A DNA stretch of 43,607 bases from an uncultured Chloroflexota bacterium (GTDB lineage Bacteria > Chloroflexota > Anaerolineae > Aggregatilineales > Phototrophicaceae), in the NCBI GenBank assembly GCA_903864435.1, contig CAIPFY010000075.1, positions 1 to 43,607 on the forward strand. The letters run 5' to 3'. The notes beneath the pieces are model-generated. The model had not been told where the DNA came from and did not search any database. It worked only from the letters and a program-made list of their open reading frames with translations. This document shows positions 1 through 9,180 of this stretch, in pieces. Positions within the stretch are counted from its first letter, which is position 1. Every line of letters starts with the position of its first letter. The translations under genes and the position numbers were made by a program.

Positions 1-851
1 GCCTGTTCAAAAAGACCTGCGGCCCGGTCGCACCGGAAATCTACCGCCTGTCATTCCCGAACCTGTACCGCCGTCCGGCAGGCATGAGCGAAGACGCTTA
101 TGTGGACGATGCGATTGCCCGTCTGGAATATGCCTTCACCGCGCAGGTTGACCCCTCGGCGGTGGCGGCGATTGTGCTGGAGACGGTGCAGGGCGAAGGC
201 GGCTTCATCGCCACGCCGCCGCGCTTCCTCCAGCGCGTGCGCGACCTGTGTACGCAGCACGGCATCGTGTACGTGGCGGACGAAGTGCAGTGCGGATTCG
301 GGCGCACGGGCAAGCTGTTCGCGGTTGAGCATTACGGCATTGTGCCGGATTTGATCGTCACGGCGAAATCGCTGGCGGCGGGGATGCCCCTGTCGGCGGT
401 CACAGGCAAAGCCGAAATCATGGACGGGGCGCACCCCGGCGGCTTGGGCGGTACGTATAGCGGCAACCCGCTGGCCTGCGTCGCCGCTATCGAGGCCATC
501 GAGATGATCCGCCAGCCCGCCTTCCTCGAACGGGCGGCGGCGGTGGGGGCGCGTTTCCATCAGCACATGCTGGCGATGCAGAACGACTTCCCGCTAATCG
601 GGGATGTGCGCGGCGTGGGGCCGATGATGTTGATGGAACTGGTGAAAGACCGCGAGAGCAAGGTTCCGGCGGTGGACGAGACGAACATGCTGGCGCAGGA
701 ATGCCTGAAGCGCGGCCTGATCGCCATCCGCGCTGGTCTGTTTAGCAACTGCATCCGCCTGCTGCCGCCGCTGAACATCAGCGACGACGAGATTGACGAG
801 GGCATGGCGGTCATGCGCGAGGCGTTGGCTGTGGTCGAAAGCCGCCGCTGA
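1..851 (+). CDS. gabT: Class III aminotransferase, GabT-like (5' end outside window)
   Basis: The frame is open from base 3 and continues upstream, so only the C-terminal two thirds are seen. The visible part matches the PLP fold-type I, class III family: ETVQGEGG, then VADEVQCGFGRTG (Asp that contacts the PLP pyridine nitrogen), then TAKSLAAGMPLSAV, whose Lys is the expected Schiff-base lysine, and GTYSGNPLACVAA. The family transfers an amino group from omega-amino acids such as 4-aminobutyrate to 2-oxoglutarate in the cytoplasm. The best subfamily fit is 4-aminobutyrate aminotransferase, but acetylornithine- or beta-alanine-type relatives cannot be excluded. It converges with the isomerase gene that follows on the other strand. 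Confidence 0.9.
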   Translation, partial: LFKKTCGPVAPEIYRLSFPNLYRRPAGMSEDAYVDDAIARLEYAFTAQVDPSAVAAIVLETVQGEGGFIATPPRFLQRVRDLCTQHGIVYVADEVQCGFGRTGKLFAVEHYGIVPDLIVTAKSLAAGMPLSAVTGKAEIMDGAHPGGLGGTYSGNPLACVAAIEAIEMIRQPAFLERAAAVGARFHQHMLAMQNDFPLIGDVRGVGPMMLMELVKDRESKVPAVDETNMLAQECLKRGLIAIRAGLFSNCIRLLPPLNISDDEIDEGMAVMREALAVVESRR

Positions 852-934
852 CCTAAGACCGATCACCTGCATTGTCGGCTTATGCGGCAACCGGGGTGCA
901 TCTTAACAACTGACTCCTGAAAGGGGTGAGGCGG

Positions 935-1549
935 CTAAGGTGCGCCCGCCTGCTTTTGCCGCGCCAGTTCGTTCGAGCCGCCGAGGGGGTGCGTTTGCGC
1001 CAGTGTTGCCAGATTGAAGCCACGCAGTTCTTTCGCCATCAGCGTGAGCGCGTCGCCATACGCACCCGCCGCCAGCGTACTGCCGAAGGGGAGCATGCCT
1101 TCGCCTTCGGCGCTGCTGTCTACTTGCAGCACCACGACTAAATCGCTGAGGGCGGCCAGTTCGCTCTGCGGGTTGGCTGTCCACGCCATGATCTTCGCGC
1201 CGCGTTCGTGGGCGATGCGGGCGAAGCGGTTGATGTCGTCGCTCTTGCCAGCTTTGGACAGGGCGATGAGTACATCGTCAGCCTGCATCATGGCAGATTG
1301 ACCGTGCAGCGCGTCGCCGGGGGGGACGGCAAAGGCGGTCATGCCGCAGGTCGCCAGCAGATGCGCCAGCCGATAAGCGATTGCGCCGCTGGTGCCCGCG
1401 CCCGTCACGATAATCTTGCCTTTGCATTCAGCCACCAGCCGCACCGCTTGCACAAAGGTGTCATCCAGCTTATCCGCAATCGCCAGCAGCGCCGCGCCTT
1501 CCGCCCGAATCTGGGCGCGGGCTGCCGTCAGCATATCCTGTTCGTTCAT
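935..1549 (-). CDS. SIS-domain sugar-phosphate isomerase, KpsF/GutQ-like
   Basis: A 204-residue protein that is essentially one SIS domain. The phosphosugar-binding motif [19 protein letters not shown] lies around residues 48-66, followed by [24 protein letters not shown], the serine-containing loop that grips the phosphate, and a C-terminal HPLGGSNE that recalls the HPGG motif of arabinose-5-phosphate isomerases. It lacks the CBS pair of KpsF/KdsD, so it is the short form. The substrate is not certain; 6-phospho-3-hexuloisomerase is an alternative. GAGGA sits 8-9 nt before the ATG. No sugar-acid pathway genes sit beside it. Confidence 0.8.
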   Translation of the reverse strand: MNEQDMLTAARAQIRAEGAALLAIADKLDDTFVQAVRLVAECKGKIIVTGAGTSGAIAYRLAHLLATCGMTAFAVPPGDALHGQSAMMQADDVLIALSKAGKSDDINRFARIAHERGAKIMAWTANPQSELAALSDLVVVLQVDSSAEGEGMLPFGSTLAAGAYGDALTLMAKELRGFNLATLAQTHPLGGSNELARQKQAGAP

Positions 1550-1594
1550 GATATTCGTTCCTCATGGTGACGCTGCTTGTAGTGTCCCTCAAAC

Positions 1595-3322
1595 TCACAG
1601 CACCTGCAACGTGTCGGTCGCGCTCCACGCGCCGCAGCCGCCTGTGCTGGTGCTACAGGCCCGCACCTGCCAGTAGTACGTTCCGGCTGAAAGGGTCATC
1701 GGGGCTGTCCATGTCGTGTTGTTGGCGGGAATCGCCGTATCGCTATAGAAGATATTCATGAAGCTGCTGCTCTCGCTCAGGCGAATCTCGTAGCGGAGCG
1801 CCCACGAGACGGGATTCCACGTCAGAGTAGGGGTGGTGTCGGTGGTGGCGTTGCGCGTGGGGGCTTCCTGTCCATTGCAGCCAACCCCAAATCCAGTGCT
1901 ACTACTGCCGGGGTAGCTGGCGAGCGTCCCCAGTTTGAAGCGCCGGATCGAGTAATACTGGCTGTCAATGGTGATTGAGGCGGCGGTGTGGTTGCCGTCC
2001 AGATAGTTGATCGCCCCGAAGGTGGCGTTGAAGGTGCTGTTGATGATATCGGAATACCACAGGTTGGCACTGGCATCGTAGTAGCTGGCGCGGACGTTGA
2101 TCTGTGTACAACTGATTTGTTCCCAGCGGGCGCGGATGATGTCACCCGGTTCGGGTATATAGCGTCCGGGCGCTGCCGCCGCTGCTGGCAGTTGCCATTC
2201 TGCCAGTTTTTGTGCTGTGCCGCCCAACCACGCCTCGAACCACAGTGAGAATACCCCGCTGGCGTTGGCATGGGGGATGACTTCGAGGTTCTCTTCGCGG
2301 TTGACTTCTTTGTGGAAGCCAATCATGGCGGAACAATAGTTGTTGGTGCAGGTGGGCGGTGTGCCGTTCGGCCAGTCTATTTCAATCTCGCCCCAACCAT
2401 CTGTGACCGAGGGCATCCGGTCAATATTACGGCCTGCTTGCAAGCGGGTGGTGGGCGAATACAGGCCGTAGGTCGCGTGGAGCGTGGGCTGATACTGCCA
2501 TGTTGACCAGTCGTACTGCACCTGCACGCCGCTGAGGGTGCGGAAGTTTTGCTCCTGCACCGAGGCGGTGGAACGGTTGTCCGTCCCGTCCGGGAAGTTG
2601 CCGGTGGTGTGGGTGCGCCACTCGTCCACGTATACGTTCAGGCTGTCCGGGCTGTTGGTGCTCAGGATGCCGATGGCTGACCGATCATAGGTTTCGGTGT
2701 CCATCTTGCCCTGACGATACCAGCCGTAGAAATTGCCGTTGATGAGGAAGGCGAAGGCGCGTTTCACGCCCTGACCACTCTGGCTGTGCAGGCCGATTTC
2801 GAGGTCGAACCACTGGTCGAGGGGGACTGTGCCGTAAGCCGGAAATTCCTGTTGCGACCCGTTGCTGTTCGCGCCGCGTACCCGCAGCGCCCCGCCGGAG
2901 GTGACGCGCAACTGCCACCCGTACTGGCTGGTGTTGGCGCTCACCCAGTAACTCGTCAGCGTGAAATACTCGCTGCCGCTGAGGGCGCTGACGGTGGCGG
3001 AAGGGATGTAAACCCGCGTCCGCTGCCAGCGCCAATCGCCGGGGCGCTCCTGCCAGATGCGACCAGTCGCGGCGCTGCTGAAACTGGTGCGGATGGCTGC
3101 GCTCTGTCCGCTGCCGCCCGTGTGGAGCAGCGCGGAGGCGGTTCCAGCGGCGGCCTGTGCGGTGCTGCGCGTGACCGTGCCACCGCTGGCATCCGATGCG
3201 ACGACCCAAGTGTCCTGCGCGGACTCGAACGTTTCCAGCACGGCGGCGGCGGCGTTGACCGGCACAAGGGGTAAGAGCAAGCTCAGTCCAAACAATCGGA
3301 TCACCCATTGAATGATGCGCAT
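1595..3322 (-). CDS. Secreted lectin/jelly-roll protein with C-terminal FN3-like domain
   Basis: A 575-residue exported protein. Residues 1-26 form a signal peptide (MRIIQ, a hydrophobic core, then PVNAAAA). Two beta-rich halves follow, each with the look of a concanavalin A-like lectin or polysaccharide-lyase jelly roll (WRWQRTRVYIPSA; DQWFDLEIGL; FLINGNFYGWYRQGK; YVDEWR; later FSLWFEAWLGG and YYSIRRFKLG). From about residue 480, TPTLTWNPVSWALRYEIRLSES and GTYYWQVRACS form a fibronectin type III-like repeat common in extracellular Chloroflexota proteins. I see no catalytic motif that I can name, so glycan binding or degradation is inference. The start is supported by GAGGG 7-8 nt upstream. 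Confidence 0.65.
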   Translation of the reverse strand: MRIIQWVIRLFGLSLLLPLVPVNAAAAVLETFESAQDTWVVASDASGGTVTRSTAQAAAGTASALLHTGGSGQSAAIRTSFSSAATGRIWQERPGDWRWQRTRVYIPSATVSALSGSEYFTLTSYWVSANTSQYGWQLRVTSGGALRVRGANSNGSQQEFPAYGTVPLDQWFDLEIGLHSQSGQGVKRAFAFLINGNFYGWYRQGKMDTETYDRSAIGILSTNSPDSLNVYVDEWRTHTTGNFPDGTDNRSTASVQEQNFRTLSGVQVQYDWSTWQYQPTLHATYGLYSPTTRLQAGRNIDRMPSVTDGWGEIEIDWPNGTPPTCTNNYCSAMIGFHKEVNREENLEVIPHANASGVFSLWFEAWLGGTAQKLAEWQLPAAAAAPGRYIPEPGDIIRARWEQISCTQINVRASYYDASANLWYSDIINSTFNATFGAINYLDGNHTAASITIDSQYYSIRRFKLGTLASYPGSSSTGFGVGCNGQEAPTRNATTDTTPTLTWNPVSWALRYEIRLSESSSFMNIFYSDTAIPANNTTWTAPMTLSAGTYYWQVRACSTSTGGCGAWSATDTLQVL

Positions 3323-3427
3323 GGCAAACCCTCATCAACCGTGTTGGCTACGATGTATTTTCTTAACCGTCACAGTGTTTCGGAAGTTACTTGCAATGGC
3401 ATAACACGGTGATGAGAGAATATGCGC

Positions 3428-4267
3428 TTAAGCCCCCTTGTCCGCGCCCATCAGGGCGGCGCGGGTGACGATTCGCAGGGCGAACAGCAGCAGGATGCCG
3501 TCAATCAGCCACACCACGAGGCCGATGCCGAAGGCCACCAGCACGCTGAGATACAGCAACCCCGCCACCTGACCGATGACCAGCATGATGACGGGCAGCA
3601 CCAGCAAGCCGGTGTTCTGGTAGGCTTCCATGAAGCTCTTGACCCGCGCCGAGATGACCACCGCGCCCATCATGCCTAGCACCGCCACCGCTGGCGTGAC
3701 CCACAACACCATCACCCACCAGTGCGGCAGCGGGAACCACACGCGCCCCATGACCACGCCGCCTGCGCTGTTCAGCACCAGCGTGTACACGGCGAAACCC
3801 GCCCATGTGAGCAGCACCGCCGGAATGACCGCCGCCAGCATTTTGCCGGTGAACAACTCGCGCTCGGTGGCGGGGGTGTAGAGCAGCGCCTCCATTGTTT
3901 TGCGCTCCTTTTCGCCCACGAAGCTGTCCGAGCCGATCACGCTGGAGGTCATGATGGGCAGGATGAGGAACAGCGGCGAGAACAGGTAGCCTAGCAGCAG
4001 CACGATCATGGTCTGGCTTTCGTTGAGTCCGGCGATAGAGGCCGCCATCGCCGGTGGCAGGTTCGCCAGAAACAACTCCAGATCGGCATCCTTCATCATA
4101 TCGCCAGCCTCGCCGTTGGAGAGCGTCCCCGGCAGGACGATGATGAGCAGCGGCAGCACCACGCAGAAGATCAGCGGCACGATGAGAGTGGGTGCCCACG
4201 CCATTTTGTTCCCGCGCACTTCGCGCCAGTCCTTGAGGGCGATTGCCCGGATGGTTCGCCAGTTCAT
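3428..4267 (-). CDS. ABC-2 type transporter permease
   Basis: A 279-residue integral membrane protein with six predicted transmembrane segments: one near residues 26-45, a long extracytoplasmic loop with amphipathic helices, then a cluster from about residue 105 to the C-terminus (LLLGYLFSPLFLILPIMTSSVIGSDSFVGEKERKTMEALLYTPATERELFTGKM is the diagnostic part, with the EKERKTLE-like motif of NatB/ABC-2 permeases). It forms the membrane half of an exporter with the ATPase encoded just upstream; the two genes overlap by four bases (ATGA), so they are translationally coupled. The substrate is unknown; sodium, drug or peptide export are typical of the family. Confidence 0.88.
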   Translation of the reverse strand: MNWRTIRAIALKDWREVRGNKMAWAPTLIVPLIFCVVLPLLIIVLPGTLSNGEAGDMMKDADLELFLANLPPAMAASIAGLNESQTMIVLLLGYLFSPLFLILPIMTSSVIGSDSFVGEKERKTMEALLYTPATERELFTGKMLAAVIPAVLLTWAGFAVYTLVLNSAGGVVMGRVWFPLPHWWVMVLWVTPAVAVLGMMGAVVISARVKSFMEAYQNTGLLVLPVIMLVIGQVAGLLYLSVLVAFGIGLVVWLIDGILLLFALRIVTRAALMGADKGA

Positions 4268-5205
4268 GATGCTTCGGCCTCCGCTTGCAGTTTGAAGTAA
4301 ATGTCATGGAGCGAATGGGCGCGGGGGGTCACGCGCAGGATTTGCGCGCCCGCCGCCGCCGCCGCTGATACCACCGCCGGAATCACGCTCTCGTCGCGCA
4401 CCTGCACTGCCAGCGCCGCGCCTTTGATCTGCACCTGCGTCGCGCCAGCCACGCCCATCAGCGCCGCATCCAGTCCGGCGGGGGGCGGCGCGGTTAGGCC
4501 GATGTCCACCCACTGACCATCCCACAGGTTGCGCCCCAGATCGTCCGGTTTGCCCACCGCCAGTAATCGCCCGTGATTCAGGATGCCCACGCGGTCACAC
4601 AGCCGTCCGGCTTCATCAAGGTTGTGGGTACACAGGAACACGGTGCGCCCGTCCGCGCCGCTGTACTGCGCGATCAAATCCGTCACCTGCTGCGCGGCTT
4701 CGGGGTCGAGTCCGGCGGTGGGTTCGTCGAAGAACAGGATGTCCGGCTGATGAATCAACGTTCGCGCCAGCGCCAACCGCTGCTTCATGCCCTTGCTGAA
4801 GCCGCCTGCACGGTCATCGGCGCGGTCATGCAGCCCGAATTGTTCCAGCAGCGCATCGGTGCGGCGGGCGAGATCGGCCTCCGGCACGCCGTACAGCGTC
4901 CCGAAGAAGTGCAAGTTCTGGCGGGCGGTCAGCCGTTCGTAGATGGACGGGGTTTCGGTCAGCACCCCGCTGCGGCGGCGCAGCGCATCGCCCTGCGTTT
5001 GTGGGTCGCAACCGAGGACGTGGGCGCGTCCGGCATCGGCCTTCAGCACGCCGTTCAGCAGGCGCACCAGCGTGGTCTTACCCGCGCCGTTTGGCCCCAG
5101 TAGGCCGAACACCTCCCCGGCTTCCGCCCGGAAGCTCAACTCATTGACCGCAGTGCGCGTCCCGAAGCGGCGCACCAGTCCTTCCGTTTCAATGGCTACG
5201 CTCAT
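4264..5205 (-). CDS. ABC transporter ATP-binding protein (NatA/ABC-2 partner)
   Basis: A 313-residue cytoplasmic ATPase. The Walker A motif GPNGAGKTT lies near residue 40, the signature FSKGMKQRLALARTL near residue 136, Walker B ILFFDEPTAGLD right after it, and the switch histidine in LCTHNLDEAGRLCD. About 90 residues follow the nucleotide-binding domain, as in the drug/sodium exporter ATPases (NatA, CcmA-like DrrA group). I chose the ATG at 5205 because AAGGAG stands 8-9 nt before it; an in-frame ATG at 5298 would add 31 unrelated residues. It overlaps the permease gene by four bases. It is not the CcmA of the maturation operon far downstream. Confidence 0.88.
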   Translation of the reverse strand: MSVAIETEGLVRRFGTRTAVNELSFRAEAGEVFGLLGPNGAGKTTLVRLLNGVLKADAGRAHVLGCDPQTQGDALRRRSGVLTETPSIYERLTARQNLHFFGTLYGVPEADLARRTDALLEQFGLHDRADDRAGGFSKGMKQRLALARTLIHQPDILFFDEPTAGLDPEAAQQVTDLIAQYSGADGRTVFLCTHNLDEAGRLCDRVGILNHGRLLAVGKPDDLGRNLWDGQWVDIGLTAPPPAGLDAALMGVAGATQVQIKGAALAVQVRDESVIPAVVSAAAAAGAQILRVTPRAHSLHDIYFKLQAEAEAS

Positions 5206-5646
5206 GTGGAATGCTCCTTCGCCCGCCGCTGATGGATTCCGCACCAACTGGTCTGTTTGTCCAAACCGCAAACGGTGGGCATAATCTACACGTTCCATTC
5301 TATATCTCTATATCGAGCAGAAGGGTAGTCCATAAGTGACCGCTGAAGCCGTCCCGAATCACCGCGAGTAACTATTCACGTAGTTGAAAGAGATTGAAGT
5401 GTCAGAGGTATGGCGCAAATCTGTGCTACAGGAGGCGCACCAGCCAATCTGACAACCCACCCGCAGGTCTGTTCATCGAGTATCTGGCTTTTGCCCTCAT
5501 GGCCAAACTGAGTACCGAGTGGAGGCGTTCCGGGGTATTTGGGGAGGGCGGTTCAAGCGATTTTTCAATTCGCACAAACGCACTTCCAAAATAGTGACCT
5601 CGGATTGCAATGCTACACTGTGGTGGTTTGTTTCGTCTTCGGAAAG
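5206..5646. other. Intergenic stretch between divergent transporter genes
   Basis: About 440 bases without a convincing gene. Short open frames exist but have no ribosome-binding site or recognisable protein. The base composition is visibly more AT-rich than in the neighbouring genes. The region must hold the promoter of the ABC pair on the minus strand (no clear -35/-10 pair seen) and the upstream part of the promoter region of the MFS gene. Confidence 0.5.
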
Positions 5647-5675
5647 TTGGACGAGCATGTCACGATCTATGTAAT
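5647..5675 (+). promoter_or_regulatory. Candidate sigma-70 promoter of the MFS transporter
   Basis: TTGGAC (5647-5652) and TGTAAT (5670-5675) are separated by 17 bases, and the -10 box ends 39 bases before the first possible start codon. This is the best match in the upstream region. Confidence 0.4.
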
Positions 5676-5714
5676 TGACTGTAATCCATCCGTTAGAAAC
5701 GGTCGAGGAGGAGT

Positions 5715-7334
5715 ATGTTGAGTGAAAAATTTTCAGTCGCCGAGTTTATCGCTTTAGCCTGTGCCATAGTTATGGGTCTCGCTTTCTTGGTTATGCCGTG
5801 GGTGAATGTGCTGGGAGTGAGTCAGACGGGAGTTAGATTACTATCTGATGCGCAATCTCTCATCCAAAATGACATATCTAGCCTGTGGTTAGTTCCCATA
5901 GCGGCGGGCGTAGGCGGTTTGGTTGCCTTGTGGGGGCTGTTGGATGCTTCAGCACGAAGCATTAGTAGAGGGGGTGCTTGTTTAGCAGGGATCATTAGCT
6001 TGATTTACTACGGCATCTTCTTTGTTCAGAACAGTAAAAGTCCGATTGATGTAACGGGCTTAGTGGGTGCTGGTTTTTGGGTCGCGCTCTTTGCCTCTGT
6101 TTTTCTGGTATTACAGGTCTTCGTTCCGCGTCCTGTGTCTACCCCTATTGATCAGGTGAATAGTGATCACCGCGACGACCGGATTGTCGTCATCATCGCC
6201 TATCTCGGTTTCATCGTGCTGGGGATGCCCGGTGCGCTGCTCGGAGTGGTGACACCCTATATCAATGATACATTCAGCCTGTCGTTAGATGCGATTGGCC
6301 TGCTGCTGCTGACGGTGACGGTGGGGTATGTGGTTGCCAGTGCGGTGTGCGGGCGGGCGATTTCCCGGTTGGGCGCGGCGTGGTTGTTCGCGGGCGGTCT
6401 GCTGCTGAACGTGATTGGCCTGACCGGATATGTGGTGTCGCCTTCGTGGGGGGCGATGGTCGTTTGCGGCCTATTCTCCGGTTTGGGCGCGGGCTTCTTT
6501 GATGTGGGGCTGAATATTTACTTCGCGGCGCATTTCGGCCCGCGCCTGATGAACTGGCTGCATGCCTGCTTCGGGATCGGCGCAACGGTGGCTCCTCTGG
6601 TGATGACAGCACTTTTGAATCGCGGCGCGGATTGGCGTTCGGGGTATGTGCTGATCGTCGTGTTATTCCTGATCGTGATCGCGCTGATTATGCTCACGCG
6701 CTCTCGTTGGGACAGCCCCGGCGCGAACCAGACCACCGCCGCCGCAGAGAGCGTGCCAGCGATGGAAACGCTGCGCCTGCCGCTGGTGTGGATAGGCATC
6801 GGCCTGTTTCTGGCCTACGCTGGGCTGGAAAGCACTGCCGGTCAATGGGTGTACAGCCTGTTCACCGAAATGCGTAATGTGAAGCCGGAGACGGCTGGCC
6901 TGTGGGTGAGTATCTACTGGGGCAGTTTCACGGTGGGTCGTATCTTCTTCGGCGCGATTGTCAACTGGGTGAGCGCCGCTTTGCTCATCCGCCTGTGTAC
7001 GGCGGGCGCGGCAGTGGGCGGGCTGTTGCTGTGGCTGCATCCCACGATGGAACTCAGTTTCGCAGGGCTGGCGTTGTACGGCTTCGCGCTCGCGCCGATT
7101 TTCGCGCTGCTGGTGACGAACACGCAGGATGTGTTGGGGCCGAAACACGGGGCGAACGCGATCGGATTTCAGATGGCAGCGGCGGGGATGGGGTTAGGGG
7201 TGCTGCCCGGTCTGGCGGGCGTGTTGGCCGCCAATACCAGCCTCGAAGTGGTGCCGCCTTTCCTGATGGTGCTGGTCGTGGTCATGGCGGTGCTGTACGA
7301 ACTTACCCATAATCGTCGGCTGGCGAAGTCGTAA
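5715..7334 (+). CDS. MFS transporter with fused N-terminal four-helix membrane domain
   Basis: A 539-residue membrane protein in two parts. Residues 1 to about 140 hold four transmembrane segments (LACAIVMGLAFLVMPWV; WLVPIAAGVGGLVALWGLL; CLAGIISLIYYGIFF; GFWVALFASVFLVLQVF) that are not part of a standard MFS fold. From about residue 155 a complete 12-helix MFS domain follows, closest in style to the fucose/glucose permease (FHS) group: GLGAGFFDVGLN, MNWLHACFGIGATVAPL and the second-half repeat. It probably imports a sugar or related solute; the next gene is an alpha-galactosidase, which fits. The first 450 bases are more AT-rich than the rest. AGGAGG lies only 3 bases before the ATG at 5715, so TTG 5718 or GTG 5722 could be the true start. 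Confidence 0.85.
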   Translation: MLSEKFSVAEFIALACAIVMGLAFLVMPWVNVLGVSQTGVRLLSDAQSLIQNDISSLWLVPIAAGVGGLVALWGLLDASARSISRGGACLAGIISLIYYGIFFVQNSKSPIDVTGLVGAGFWVALFASVFLVLQVFVPRPVSTPIDQVNSDHRDDRIVVIIAYLGFIVLGMPGALLGVVTPYINDTFSLSLDAIGLLLLTVTVGYVVASAVCGRAISRLGAAWLFAGGLLLNVIGLTGYVVSPSWGAMVVCGLFSGLGAGFFDVGLNIYFAAHFGPRLMNWLHACFGIGATVAPLVMTALLNRGADWRSGYVLIVVLFLIVIALIMLTRSRWDSPGANQTTAAAESVPAMETLRLPLVWIGIGLFLAYAGLESTAGQWVYSLFTEMRNVKPETAGLWVSIYWGSFTVGRIFFGAIVNWVSAALLIRLCTAGAAVGGLLLWLHPTMELSFAGLALYGFALAPIFALLVTNTQDVLGPKHGANAIGFQMAAAGMGLGVLPGLAGVLAANTSLEVVPPFLMVLVVVMAVLYELTHNRRLAKS

Positions 7335-7341
7335 CGATAAC

Positions 7342-7506
7342 CTTCATCCCCCGCCTTTCGCTCTGAGGGAGAAGGGCGTAAGGCGAAGAAACCTCACCCC
7401 TGTCCCCTCTCCAACACGCGGAGTACCGCTTTGGAGAGGGGTGAAAGACGCATCTGTGTTTCTGACTCCCTTCGCCATGACGCGCAGCGGAAGGGCGGGG
7501 GATGAG
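7342..7506. repeat. Palindromic MITE-like element, copy A
   Basis: An intergenic element of about 165 bases bounded by a perfect 12-bp inverted repeat (TCATCCCCCGCC at 7345-7356, its complement at 7494-7505). Its 3' part (7392-7506) aligns along its length with 12204-12320, the second copy: both begin CCTCACCCC, carry an inverted pair around CCCCTCTCC/GGAGAGGGG, and share CCCTTCGCCATGACGCGCA. It lies 7 bases after the MFS stop codon. It encodes nothing and probably was spread by a transposase elsewhere. Confidence 0.75.
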
Positions 7507-7562
7507 TGCCAATCCGAACACATTATTTTGAACACGTAGCGCATTCGGACGGAGGAAAACAC

Positions 7563-9062
7563 ATGGCAATCAAGGTCGCAATGATCGGCGCGGGGTCGGT
7601 GGGATTCACCCGGCGGCTGATGCGCGATATTCTGTCGGTGCCGGAATTGCAGGATACGCATTTCGCGCTGATGGACATTTCGCAGCGCAATCTGGATATG
7701 GTGGCGCAGTTGTGCCAGCGCGATATTCAGGCCAACGGGCTGTCGGCGGTTATCAGCGCCACCACCAACCGCCGCGAGGCGCTCACCGACGCCGATTATG
7801 TGGTGTGCATGATCCGGCAGGGCGGGCTGGAAGCGTTCGCGCTGGATGTGAATATCCCGCTGAAGTACGGCGTAGATCAGTGCGTGGGCGATACGATCTG
7901 CGCGGGCGGACTGATGTACGCCCAGCGGACGATCCCCGAACTGCTGAGTCTGTGCGCCGACATTCGCGCCGTCGCCAAGCCGGATGTGCTGTTTCTGAAC
8001 TACTCGAACCCGATGGCGATGAACACATGGGCTTGCAACCAGTACGGCGGCGTGCGGACGGTGGGGCTGTGTCATGGCGTGCAGCACGGGCATGAGCAGA
8101 TTGCGACTTGCATCGAATTGTGGGCACGCAAAGAAGGGCTGATCGGGGCGGAGGAGCGCGTCACCAAGCGCGAGGTGGACATTATCGCGGCGGGTATCAA
8201 CCATCAAACGTGGTACACCCGCGTGCAGTGGCGCGGCATGGACATAACCCCGCGCCTGCTGGAACTGTTCGAGAACCATCCCGAATACCGCCAGACCGAG
8301 AAGGTGCGGATTGATGTGCTGCGGCGCTTTGGCTACTACAGCACCGAGTCCAACGGGCATCTGAGCGAATATGTCCCTTGGTATCGCAAGCGCGTAGATG
8401 AAATCGGTCAGTGGATTGACCTGTCGCACTGGATTAACGGCGAGACGGGCGGGTATCTGCGCGAATGCACCGAAGGGCGTAGCTGGTTCGAGACGGAATA
8501 CCCGAAGTGGTTGAGCGAAACCCCGCCGCCCATGACGCAGGACAACCGCAGCAACGAACACGGCTCGTACATCATCGAGTCGTTGGAAACCGGACGCATC
8601 TACCGGGGGCATTTCAACATCATCAACCGGGGGCATATCTCCAATTTGCCGGATGGCTGCGTGATCGAAATCCCCGGCTATGTAGACCATAACGGAATCA
8701 ATATGCCAGTGGTGGGCGATCTGCCGCTGGCCTGCGCCGCCACCTGTTCTGCCAGCGTGCGCGTGCAGCAGATGGGCATGGAGGCGGCGGTACGCGGCGA
8801 TGTGACGCTGCTCAAACAGGCCATGCTGCACGACCCGCTGGTGGGGGCGGTGTGCAACCCGGAAGAAGTGTGGCAGATGGTGGACGAGTTGCTGGTGGCG
8901 CAGGCACAATGGCTGCCCAACTACGTTCCCGCCGAGATCGAAGCTGCCCGTCAGCGGTTGGCGCAGGCCGAAGCGAACGGAACCCGCGTGAAACTGCGGC
9001 AGACGGACGGCGCGGCGCGGCTGAAGGTTCGCAGCGTGAGCGAACTGGCAGCTGCCCGCTAG
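7563..9062 (+). CDS. melA: Family 4 glycoside hydrolase, alpha-galactosidase
   Basis: A 499-residue cytoplasmic enzyme of GH4, which cleaves alpha-glycosides by an NAD- and Mn-dependent oxidation/elimination mechanism. The N-terminal Rossmann motif is AMIGAGSVGFTRRL (residues 5-18); SNPMAMNTWA and GLCHGVQHGHEQI carry the Asn, Cys and His that bind substrate and metal; the later NHQTWYTRVQW and HLSEYVPWYRK are typical of MelA rather than of phospho-alpha-glucosidases. The ATG at 7563 follows GGAGG by 8 bases; an ATG further upstream at 7506 lies in the repeat element and lacks a binding site. With the preceding sugar-type permease it may handle alpha-galactosides. Confidence 0.92.
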   Translation: MAIKVAMIGAGSVGFTRRLMRDILSVPELQDTHFALMDISQRNLDMVAQLCQRDIQANGLSAVISATTNRREALTDADYVVCMIRQGGLEAFALDVNIPLKYGVDQCVGDTICAGGLMYAQRTIPELLSLCADIRAVAKPDVLFLNYSNPMAMNTWACNQYGGVRTVGLCHGVQHGHEQIATCIELWARKEGLIGAEERVTKREVDIIAAGINHQTWYTRVQWRGMDITPRLLELFENHPEYRQTEKVRIDVLRRFGYYSTESNGHLSEYVPWYRKRVDEIGQWIDLSHWINGETGGYLRECTEGRSWFETEYPKWLSETPPPMTQDNRSNEHGSYIIESLETGRIYRGHFNIINRGHISNLPDGCVIEIPGYVDHNGINMPVVGDLPLACAATCSASVRVQQMGMEAAVRGDVTLLKQAMLHDPLVGAVCNPEEVWQMVDELLVAQAQWLPNYVPAEIEAARQRLAQAEANGTRVKLRQTDGAARLKVRSVSELAAAR

Positions 9063-9112
9063 ACCCCCCCGTTCGCCGACGGAAAAACGAAAGGCGTTGT
9101 GACCGGATAAAC

Positions 9113-9142
9113 AAAAACCAGCGAGGATTTCGCTGGTTTTTT
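9113..9142. terminator. Bidirectional Rho-independent terminator
   Basis: A 12-bp perfect stem, AAAAACCAGCGA (9113-9124) and TCGCTGGTTTTT (9130-9141), with a 5-base loop GGATT. It has T runs on both strands, so it can end melA on the plus strand and the non-coding RNA gene on the minus strand. Confidence 0.9.
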
Positions 9143-9180
9143 ATCTGTGATTTATTGCTTACAGTCCATCCGATTCAAAC

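Noticed and set aside
3428-5205. Candidate ccmAB for the maturation operon
   Set aside because: The permease is a NatB-like ABC-2 protein and the ATPase carries a long C-terminal extension; they are 29 kb from the ccm genes and divergent in type.
7344-8909. Long open frame on the minus strand across the GH4 gene
   Set aside because: It is a His/Gln/Arg-rich mirror of a well-supported gene with no ribosome-binding site and no family resemblance; GC-rich codon bias opens such antisense frames.
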